Both the position numbers and the translations under genes were made by a program. 64,000 bases of DNA from Adenophora triphylla var. japonica (lineage: Eukaryota > Streptophyta > Magnoliopsida > Asterales > Campanulaceae): assembly GCA_022495995.1 (NCBI GenBank), contig JAFEMH010000991.1, positions 1 through 64,000 on the forward strand, read 5' to 3'. Numbering within the stretch: position 1 is the stretch's first letter; each line of letters opens with the position of its first letter. The notes beneath the pieces were generated by a model. It was not told the origin of the DNA. It was given only the letters and a program-made list of their open reading frames with translations, and did not search any database. Below are positions 56,083 to 64,000 of the stretch, piece after piece.

Positions 56083-56270
56083 CTTGGGCGGTCGCCCATG
56101 GGGGCTTGAGCGGCCGCCCAAGTGGGCAGAACTTTGGATACCTGGGAATCCCTCTTGGGCGGTCGCCCAAGAGGTATTAAGCGGTCGCCCATGAGGGCAG
56201 TAACCTGGATCCCCTTTGAAACTCTCTTGGGCGGTCGCCCAAGTGACATGGGCGGTCGCCCATGTCACCA
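56083..56270. repeat. Cluster of CG-rich inverted repeats in the LTR
   Basis: Six copies of GCGGTCGCCC or a close variant lie in 188 bp. Two are long perfect inverted repeats: 56151-56174 (arms CCTCTTGGGCG and CGCCCAAGAGG) and 56243-56268 (arms GTGACATGGGCG and CGCCCATGTCAC), each with GT between the arms. Confidence 0.9.
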
Positions 56271-56714
56271 GACCTTCCTCAGTTTTCTCTTTTGCTGATT
56301 TTTACTAGTAACCTCGTGGAATGATCCCTAACCATTATAAATTAATAGAACCTAATCCAATTCGGATAGGAATCAATCCCTTTCAACCTAGATTCAAGTA
56401 GAGCTTCTGGGCCACTTAAGCATTGTGACTCCCACTTGATAAATTTAGCTTGAATCCCTATAGAGACCTTGTGATATAGAATATTGTCCGGAAAATGGTT
56501 GATAAGCTTGAATTGTAACTTCACCAAAGTGGTTCAAACTTGGGAAGTAGATCTTGAACTTTTATTAAAGATATTCGAGGTTGTGTAATGATTATGTAGG
56601 AATGGTTTATGATACATAGTGGCCTTACTTGCCTCATACCCTTGTTGATTAGTTGAATAGTGTAGAGACTATAATTACAATATTGCGTTAGTCAGAGATG
56701 TTTGTGTATCACAT

Positions 56715-56865
56715 TGTGGCATTGTATCCCAAGCGGGGATTATTTGGTATTATTATATTGCATCCCGGTGTGGATTATTTGGTATATGGTTGTATTGTAT
56801 CCCAATTGTGGATTATCTGATATATTGATTATATTGCATCCCGGTGTGGATTATGTGGTTATATG
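56715..56865. repeat. Tandem repeat of about 40 bp in the LTR
   Basis: GTATCCCAAGCGGGGATTAT, GCATCCCGGTGTGGATTAT and GTATCCCAATTGTGGATTAT follow one another with TTGGTATAT-like spacers, four units in all. The same array is in the right LTR at 62380-62530. Confidence 0.85.
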
Positions 56866-57912
56866 GATATCTTATTTGAATTTATATTCGTTAATGGTAT
56901 GATGCATAGTGTATTAAATAAATGTTGCACTATGGTATTGATTTAACATGAGTATAATTTACCATATTGTTATATTACTATCCCTTTTGTGGATTTAATT
57001 CAAGTAACTATTATGTGCTTGGATATTACATGTGATCAGGGGGTATAATGGAATTCAATCAGTTATTGATTTGTTCTATAAGTGATTGAAGGTTCATCAT
57101 ACCTGTGACCTTTCCCCTCTGTGGCCCGCGAGTGGGTGTGCTAGCGGCGTATTGAGCCAAAAGCCTTACAGGACCGCTGCGATTTGGTGATTAGGGGAAT
57201 GCTTCGTATTAAGCCAAAATCTTTACAGATAGCGGTGATATTGTTGGATACTCTGATTTAGTATCTGATTTTCTTATATGGATCTCTGGAGTATGAGTCC
57301 TATAAGCGGTGAATGTGCTGGAGGCAATTCACCAAAGAGAGGAGTTTCACTCCCACGTTGTACGACTTATTGTTCAGACGGGAAAGGTAAAATGAGATAA
57401 CGTAAGGTGTTTATCGCTTTAATAATGTGCTAAGTGTAACCATGCTATGTGTTGCATCTTGTTTGGCATCTTGCTGCATTCATAATAGCTTATTGAGATT
57501 TATTCTCACCCCTTCCCTTTTACCGTTTTAGATTGTGCTGAGACAGGTGACCTGAACCAGTGAGGCCGGGGAAAGAGTTTGGACTCTTGCTTTTGAGATT
57601 TGTCAGGATAGGTATATGAGTGGGTTGTCGGAAGTCATATTTAAGTATTACTCTTTTATAAGTTGTAAGGAAAACTCTTTTGTAAAAAAATATTAATTAG
57701 GGTTTTCAATGTAATTAATTAAGTATGGTTATTAAAGTATTTGTTTAAATTCCTCCAAGTGGAGATATTATTATTTGATTTTGTTTATGGGAAATTGAGA
57801 ATTGGTTTTCTTGTAAAGGCAAATAAAAGTTTTAAAAATCTAAGATGGGTTTTCTTAGTTTGAGCTTCTCAAGCTCGGGACACGCGTTAGGTCCCGGGTT
57901 GGGGTGCTCACG

Positions 57913-57970
57913 GTTGAGTATCGAGCTTAGTTTAGAGGTCAAGGGTAGATGTCTAAACTAAGGAGAATGT
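57913..57970 (+). other. Degraded primer-binding region
   Basis: GAGTATCGAGCTTAG directly after the LTR resembles the initiator tRNA-Met primer site (TGGTATCAGAGC) with changes. Weak. Confidence 0.35.
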
Positions 57971-59075
57971 GTGGTAATTGACGCCGAGTGTTTAATGCCG
58001 GAGTTCGTTCTAATGGCCGGAAGCAATGATGATCAGCGAAAGGTCCTAGGAAATGAAGGAGATATGGGTATAGGTGGAATTCAGAATGAAGAGATGATGA
58101 AATTATTCAGGATGTTTGTACAGAATATGGAGACTAGAGGATCAGTTCCGAATCAATCTGAGGGATGTCAAAGTGATGGATGGGAAAGGTTTGTGAAGAT
58201 GAATCCACCGAGTTTTAATGGATATCCGGATCCGTTAAAGGCAGAAAAATGGTTATAGAAAATGAACAAAATCTTTGAGGTTATGGAGAGTCGCAACGAA
58301 GAGAAAGTTAAGTATGCCGTTTTCAAACTTGAAGGTCCAGCTGATCAATGGTGGCAGAATGTGAAAGGAAGTTGGGAGCGGGATCATACGCCCCAGACTT
58401 GGGATAATTTCACTCAACAGTTCGAGGATTATTTTATTACAATGGTTACAAGGGATAGAAAGGAGATTAAATTCTTAGGACTAAAACAAGGGAACATGAC
58501 GGTGAATCAGTATTCAGTCCGGTTTGAGGAATTAGCTAGGTGTTGCCCTCATTTGGTATCGCATGAAGTGAGAAGAGTTCTTAGGTTTGTAACAGGTTTG
58601 AGGATTGAGTTTAGGAAGAAATTAGTGATTGATAGCTTCACCAATTATCGAACGGACCATAGATAGAGCATATAAGATCGAGAATAGCATTGAGGAAAAT
58701 AGTGGAAAATCTGAAGGTGGGATTAGAAATAAACCAAAGTATCTAGGACAAGGATCCAAAATCATTAGAGGACAGCCAAGGGCTTTAACTTCAGGAAGTG
58801 TGAGAGGGGAACTTGGGGTACCTTCTTCGTCTAGGCCAATATCCAAACAGTATGGGATGATTTGTAAATTTTGCAAAAAGATTGGACATACCGAAGATCA
58901 TTGTTGGAGTAAGCAAGGTAGGTGTATTAAGTGTGGAGAAATGGGACACTTTAGGAGAAATTGTCCAAAGTTTCAGCGGGGACGAGCTTCAAGCAGTGGT
59001 CAGCCGGGTGGACAACAAAGTGGTGGTACCAAAAGGGATAACGAAGGGGAACCGAAAGAGAAGGTCTGTGATTGA
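57971..59075 (+). pseudogene. Chromovirus Gag with CCHC zinc knuckle, broken
   Basis: A plus-strand frame starts near 57989 (PEFVLMAGSNDD). It runs through FVKMNPPSFNGYPDPLKAEKWL and meets TAG at 58256-58258. The same frame continues MNKIFEVMESRNEEKVKYAVF, PADQWWQNVKGSWERDH, QQFEDYFITMVTRDRK and GNMTVNQYSVRFEELARCCP, the classical retrotransposon Gag domain. A frame change near 58640 leads to CKFCKKIGHTEDHC and RCIKCGEMGHFRRNCPKFQ, the second being a standard CX2CX4HX4C knuckle. The order and motifs fit Tekay/Del chromoviruses. One stop and one frameshift inactivate it. Gag would package the RNA. Confidence 0.85.
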
Positions 59076-59460
59076 GTGTGTGTTTCGGGTCCAGGAGAGA
59101 TAGATCCCTCAGTGGTCCTTAGAGGTATATTCCCTGTCTCAGAAGTTAGGGGTCACATTTTATAAATCCTGTTTCATATCATTTATGTTTAGCATCACAT
59201 GTTGCTTCTATGTGGCATACATTACTTGAGAATTTATTTTATTGTTAGAGGATTCTACTCTTATGAGAGAATACCTCGAATCTCCTTTGGTTTGCCACGG
59301 TGGTGATGTGGTTAGGGCTGAGCATGTATTGCCAGCTTATTTGGTATGATTACCAATTTATGATTTTGAGATATGCTTGACCTAGATGGGTAAGTAGTTG
59401 TTGTGCATTGGTAGACTATCATAAGAAGTGAGTCTCCTTTTCTATACCTGATTTGATTAC
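59076..59460 (+). pseudogene. Protease remnant
   Basis: Fragments such as VLRGIFPVSEVRGHIL (about 59115) and IYDFEICLT.MGK (about 59355-59390) fit the start and the DVILGMDWL region of chromovirus proteases. The catalytic Asp motif is lost and stops are frequent. Confidence 0.5.
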
Positions 59461-60055
59461 ATTGATATTTGATATAGATAAACCTTCATATGGTACTCTC
59501 GTTATATAAACATTAAAGGCAGAAAGTTTTGGTTAAAAATGTGAAGGGTAATTAGTATGTGTTAGACTTGCATAGGAAGTCTTTCCGGAAAATTTTCGTG
59601 CTAGTTGTGAGTAGATGGTAATTGTGTTTCCATTAAGGTATCTCATGTGTTGATTCTAAGTATGATAATCAGAATTTTAATCCTTAGTTTGATGGCTTTA
59701 TGGTAGTTAGGATTGATGATCTCTTTGTTAATTAAAGTTTCGGGAAGATCATGAAAATCATTTGAGAGTTGGATTAATGATTCCTTGTGAGGAGTCCTTG
59801 TATGCAAATTGTAGCTAGTGTGAGTTGGATCGAGAGAATTCCAAATTTTGGGTTCTATAGTCTTAAACTCGGATGTTACCATGGATCTTGCAAGGATTGA
59901 GTCTGTGATCTTTGGGTTGGCAAGTGCTACCGAAGGAATTTTTAGGAAATTCTTGGGAATTGTAAAATCATTGATTTAGTTAACACTAAAGAATATATAA
60001 ATGGTGTAGGATGTACTAATGATGAATCATATTGATAGAGATGGAGAATAGATCG
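59461..60055. other. Decayed pol interior
   Basis: Reverse transcriptase is expected here, but I see no YVDD or FLDLRSGY-like motif. The interval is also much too short to hold it. Confidence 0.45.
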
Positions 60056-60250
60056 ACTATAGGTCCGATCCTTACCTTACCTAATGGATGTGAGGACTTT
60101 GTGAATTTTAAGTGCGTATTAAAGGAAGAGTAAGTTGTGATATTATGAGAAATGGGAAAGTAATAGCGTATGCCTCGAGGAAGTTAACTTAGATAAACCG
60201 GAATTTTCTTACCCTCTACTCGAGAGTGGCTGCAATTGTTTTATGTTGTT
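60056..60250 (+). pseudogene. RNase H remnant
   Basis: The plus strand near 60070 encodes PILTLPNGCEDFV, and near 60145 MRNGKVIAYASRKL followed by RVAAIVL. These are the start, middle and HDLELAAIVF positions of a gypsy RNase H. Stops lie between them and the DASL motif is damaged. Confidence 0.65.
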
Positions 60251-60755
60251 AAGTGATAACCTTACCTTTTTGAAGCTCTCTTGTGGAATTTGTTACCGAT
60301 TCTAAGAGTTTGGAGGATTTAGTTACTTAAAAGGAAGAGATTAAAAGACTATCTAGATTCTTGAAAAATAGGTTATGTGTGGTGTGATGGACTTCCTTTC
60401 AAGTTGAGAAGTTAATTAACCTTAGCAAGTTTATGTAATAACAATTTTTAGTCTAGCATTGGAATGGGTACTGTACAAAGCTTGATATGGACAAATTTAA
60501 TTGTATAATCCTTCGTGCATATGGAGTTCTTCAATTAATGATGATTTGGCGGATTTGACTTATGTGGGGAAACCGTAGAGAATTATTAGAATTGTAGTTA
60601 GGGGATTGAAATCCTAGAGTATTCGGGTTGTGAAAATGTATAGAAGAATCATGCCGTTAAGAAAACTATTGGAAATTGTAATTCAAAATGCTTGGGAGAG
60701 TAACCTTTGTTATTGATCCTTAAGGCAAGCTAGTTTAAAATTCGGGACGAATTTT
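60251..60755. other. Decayed 3' interior
   Basis: Integrase is expected here, but no catalytic motif is recognisable. Confidence 0.4.
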
Positions 60756-60772
60756 CTTTAAGGGGGAGTGAA
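60756..60772 (+). other. Polypurine tract
   Basis: AAGGGGGAGTGAA directly precedes the right LTR start TGTAACGA, confirming plus-strand orientation. Confidence 0.88.
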
Positions 60773-63575
60773 TGTAACGACCCTAACCCTAGGCACCTAT
60801 TTTATTATCATATTATATGCTTTTAAAATTTATGTTAACTTTATGTGTTTATTTTATGTCTTTAATTTCTTATTTTAAAATGAGATGGTTGGGAAATAAT
60901 TTTAAAACATTAGAATTTCAAGGGAAATAAAATAAAGCATCTTGGGAGAAGTATAGTAATAGAAATGGATAAAATAAATAAAATATGGGTAGTTAGGCTT
61001 CTTTGTGTAGGGGAAAGAAGTAAAGGATTTAAATGAAAAGATTTTTAAAAGGCTTTGATGGATTGGGCATAGGGGGCCATTTTTCTCTCCTTAATTCCCT
61101 CACCATGTCTCCCTTCTTAGTCAAAAGCCTCCCCTACTCCTCCATACTCCTCCCATACCTTTTCCATCATCTTCTTCACCTCCTCACTCAACTTTCTCCA
61201 TGGAAACTACTTCTTGGAGACCACCTCTTCCAAGTTCCTAGCAAGCTTAATCCTTCTTCATTTTTCAATTCGGGAGTACTTTTGTAATCGGGGCATCTAG
61301 GGGAGTTCATCAAGCTAAAGAAATCCATAATCCATCTCCTATTCTAAAGTAAGTTATTATGACCCTTCTCTTCATTAAATGCTCATTAACTCTAAATGTT
61401 GTTCTTTTTAATATGAAGATTGTTTAATGCTTTGAAACTATTCTTGGAGTTGAGAAAATGGGTAAATGACATAGAATAATGTTAGTGTTCATAGAAGTGA
61501 ATTTAGAGTGTAAGAAATGGGTGGAGCTAGTTTTAGAAGATTTAACTTGAAAGGTGTTAGTAAAATGGGTTGGAAATCATATGGTAAATGAACTAGGTTT
61601 ATATCATTTGGGTTTAAATGATTTAGGATGAAATTGTAAAGTTAGAAATTCTTTCGGTGTTCTTGGAAATAAGGAAGATTAAAAGGGAAAAGAAAATGGG
61701 TAAAAGGAGGGTTTGAAATCTGAGCTTGCTGGAAAAGGGGCTTGGGCGGTCGCCCATGGGGGCTTGAGCGGCCGCCCAAGTGGGCAGAACTTTGGATACA
61801 CAGGAATCCCTCTTGGGCGGTCGCCCAAGAGGTATCGAGCGGTCGCCTACGTAGGAAGCGGTAACACTGGATCCCCTTTGAAACTCTCTTGGGTGGTCGC
61901 CCAGTGACACGGGCGGTCGCCCATGTCACCGCACCTTCCTCGCCTTTTCTCTTTTGCTGATTTTTACTAGTAACCTCGTGGAATGATCCCTAACCATTAT
62001 AAATTAATAGAACCTAATCCAATTCGGATAGGAATCAATCCCTTTCAACCTAGATTCAAGTAGAGCTTCTGGGCCACTTAAGCATTGTGACTCCCACTTG
62101 ATAAATTTAGCTTGAATCCCTATAGAGACCTTGTGATATAGAATATTGTCCGGAAAATGGTTGATAAGCTTGAATTGTAACTTCACCAAAGTGGTTCAAA
62201 CTTGGGAAGTAGATCTTGAACTTTTATTAAAGATATTCGAGGTTGTGTAATGATTATGTAGGAATGGTTTATGATACATAGTGGCCTTACTTGCCTCATA
62301 CCCTTGGTGATTAGTTGAATAGTGTAGAGACTATAATTACACTATTGCGTTAGTCAGAGATGTTTGTGTATCACATTGTGGCATTGTATCCCAAGCGGGG
62401 ATTATTTGGTATTATTATATTGCATCCCGGTGTGGATTATTTGGTATATGGTTGTATTGTATCCCAATTGTGAATTATCTGGCATATTGATTATATTGCA
62501 TCCCGGTGTGGATTATGTGGTTATATGGATATCTTATTTGAATTTATATTCGTTAATGGTATGATGCATAGTGTATTAAATGAATGTTGGACTATGGTAT
62601 TGATTTAACATGAGTATAATTTACCATGTTGTTATATTACTATCCCTTTTGTGGATTTAATTCAAGTAACAATTATGTGCTTGGATATTACATGTGATCA
62701 GGTGGTATAATGGAATTCAATCAATTATTGATTTGTTCTATAAGTGATTGAAGGTTCATCATACCTGTGACCTTTCCCCTCTGTGGCCACAGAGTGGGTG
62801 TGCTAGCGACTGTATTGAGCCAAAAGCCTTACAGACCGCTGCGATTTGGTGATTAGGGGGAATGCTTCTGTATTAAGCCAAAAGCTTTACAGATAGCGGT
62901 GATATTGTTGGATACTTTGATTTAGTATCTGATTTTCTTATATGGATCTCTGGAGTATGAGTCATATAAGCGGTGAATGTGCTGGAGGCAATTCACCAAA
63001 GAGAGGAGTTTCACTCCCACGTTGTACGACTTATTGTTCAGACGGGAAAGGTAAAATGAGGTAACGTAAGGTGTTTATCGCTTTAATAATGTGCTAAGTG
63101 TAACCATGCTATGTGTTGCATCTTGTTTGGCATCTTGCTGCATTCATAATAGCTTATTGAGATTTATTCTCACCCCTTCCCTTTTACCGTTTTAGATTGT
63201 GCTGAGACAGGTGAACTGAACCAGTGAGGCCGGGGAAAGAGTTTGGACTCTTGCTTTTGGGATTTGTCAGGATAGGTATATGAGTGGATTATCGGAAATC
63301 ATATTTAAGTATTACTCTTTTATAAGTTATAAGGAAAACTCTTTTGTAAAAAAATATTAATTAGGGTTTTCAATGTAATTAGTTAAGTATGGTTATTAAA
63401 GTATTTGTTTAAATTCCTCCAAGTGGAGATATTATTATTTGATTTTTTTATGGGAAATTGAGAATTGGTTTTCTTGTAAAGGCAAATAAAAGTTTTAAAA
63501 ATCTAAGATGGGTTTTCTTAGTTTGAGCATCTCAAGCTTGGGACACGCGTTAAGTCCCGGGTTGGGGTGCTCACA
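60773..63575 (+). repeat. Right LTR (3' LTR) of the chromovirus-like element
   Basis: 2803 bp, TGTAACGACCC to GGTGCTCACA. Its inverted-repeat cluster (61740-61930) has several mismatches in the arms compared with the left LTR. Followed by TCATG. Confidence 0.9.
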
Positions 63576-64000
63576 TCATGGTCATTCTTATTCTTTTTAA
63601 ACGCATTCTTCTGGGTCCTGAATGGGTGGTCCTTCGGAAGAAATTGTCTATGGCAATCGAACCAACATGGTTTTCCAGAGTGCTTGAGCGTGAAAGACTT
63701 TGTGTCACTCATACAATACGGACAGGCCAACTTCCCATGGGTGCTCCAACCCGATAACATCCCATATGCAGGAAAGTCATTAACTGTCCACATCAACGCA
63801 GCCTTCAGGCTGAAATTCTCTCGCTTGAAAGCATCCCATGTTTCGACTCCATCCCCCCAAAGTTGTATCAATTCGTCCATCAAAGGTCGGAGATAGACGT
63901 CAATGTTCCTCCCAGGGCTGCTTGGTCCGGGGATGAATAACGACAAGAACATGTATCACTCATACACAACCATGGGGGAAGATTGTAGACAGTGGCTATA
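63576..64000 (-). pseudogene. CACTA transposase (TNP2-type), partial and interrupted
   Basis: Minus-strand translation gives YMFLSLFIPGPSSPGRNIDV, YLRPLMDELIQLWGDGVETWD, ALMWTVNDFPAYGMLSGWST, KLACPYCMSDT and CHRQFLPKDHPFR. This is the highly conserved central block of TNP2-type transposases of En/Spm elements (the IPGP.SPG, ALMWT.NDFPAY..LSGWST.G and RRFLP..H.FR motifs). Upstream, at about 63990-63955, YNLPPWLCMSDT is in another frame, so a frameshift lies near 63950. The frame is further interrupted at 63576 by the chromovirus. TNP2 would bind the CACTA ends and carry out cut-and-paste transposition in the nucleus. Confidence 0.85.

Larger units (their letters stand above)
55113..57912 (+). 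repeat. Left LTR (5' LTR) of the chromovirus-like element
   Basis: 2800 bp from TGTAACGACCC to GGGTGCTCACG; the last base differs from the right copy, which ends in CA. About 97% identical to the right LTR by eye. It contains an inverted-repeat cluster at 56083-56270 and a tandem of GCATCCCGGTGTGGATTAT-type units at 56720-56870. The minus strand of 55230-55470 has an open but meaningless frame. Confidence 0.9.
55113..63575 (+). mobile_element. Chromovirus-like (Tekay/Del type) Ty3/gypsy element, pol decayed
   Basis: 8463 bp with LTRs of about 2.8 kb, target duplication TCATG (55108-55112 and 63576-63580), a polypurine tract and a plus-strand gag. The interior is only 2.86 kb. Gag is broken, the protease is a remnant, reverse transcriptase and integrase are not recognisable, and a short RNase H remnant is left. 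Gag motifs fit the Tekay/Del group. It is inserted in the coding part of a CACTA transposase. Confidence 0.88.
54071..64000 (-). mobile_element. CACTA (En/Spm) element, continuing past the right edge, split by a chromovirus
   Basis: The left terminus CACTACCAGAAAA at 54071 is followed by GCGACGGA-type subterminal repeats, and a TNP2-type transposase frame lies at 63576-64000 on the minus strand. Between them a Ty3/gypsy element (55113-63575) is inserted with target duplication TCATG. The transposase frame resumes on the other side of the insert (55112 down to 55014), which shows that both parts belong to one CACTA element. The right terminus is outside the window. Confidence 0.85.

Noticed and set aside
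55965..56268. Minus-strand frames with GRPPKR-like repeats in the chromovirus LTR
   Set aside because: They arise from the CG-rich inverted repeats and are not conserved in frame in the second LTR.
1..64000. CRISPR array, bacterial defence system, tRNA or rRNA genes
   Set aside because: No array of regular short repeats with unique spacers and no RNA gene signature was seen; all tandem arrays here are minisatellites within retroelements. tRNA-like matches are only primer-binding sites.

Overview
The window is repeat-dense nuclear DNA from a flowering plant, most likely a eudicot. The evidence is long nested LTR retrotransposons of the Ty3/gypsy Tat, Ty3/gypsy chromovirus and Ty1/copia groups, CACTA, hAT-like and Stowaway-like DNA elements, and plant-type TATA boxes. 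The species cannot be named from the sequence. I see no rRNA, tRNA, CRISPR array or bacterial-type gene. Only one small gene (20705-21196, minus strand) looks like ordinary host coding sequence.

Layout: (1) 1-18601 is a very large Tat/Ogre-type retrotransposon on the minus strand, cut by the left window edge. Its gag, protease and integrase are decayed. Its long 3' tail carries a 17-copy 70-bp minisatellite and two captured plus-strand (antisense) pseudogenes resembling plant mobile domain and DUF7745 proteins. (2) 18602-25459 is AT-rich DNA with an LTR-like fragment, several MITEs, a foldback element and the small host gene. (3) 25460-28824 is a short Ty3/gypsy element (gag and protease only, minus strand) whose interior carries a copy of its own flanking DNA. 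(4) 29164-32084 holds a hAT-like MITE, a CCA-rich tract and a CACTA derivative inserted into a Stowaway-like MITE. (5) 32264-42252 is a structurally complete Tat element with target duplication ATGAA. It has one gag-pro-pol reading frame broken only by three nonsense codons, plus an antisense transcription unit with promoter-like sequence and an intron. (6) 42706-49248 is a copia element with LTRs that look identical but a broken pol. (7) 49575-51606 is a hAT-like MITE split by a 1.8-kb solo LTR. (8) 51876-about 54070 is the 3' LTR and tail of another Tat-like element. (9) 54071 to the window end is a CACTA (En/Spm) element with a TNP2-type transposase, split by a chromovirus-like element (55113-63575) with 2.8-kb LTRs.

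Most retroelements read on the minus strand. The nesting gives relative ages: the chromovirus is younger than the CACTA transposase gene, the solo LTR is younger than its hAT host, and the CACTA derivative is younger than its Stowaway host. The most unusual signals are: a 12-bp palindrome shared by the Ogre-type LTR promoter and the upstream regions of both antisense genes; a hairpin whose inner stem covaries in four copies; antisense gene cassettes in two different Tat elements; nonsense mutations all compatible with deamination at CG or CHG sites; and a retroelement that appears to have been repaired by copying its own flank. All assignments were made by reading; no database search was run.
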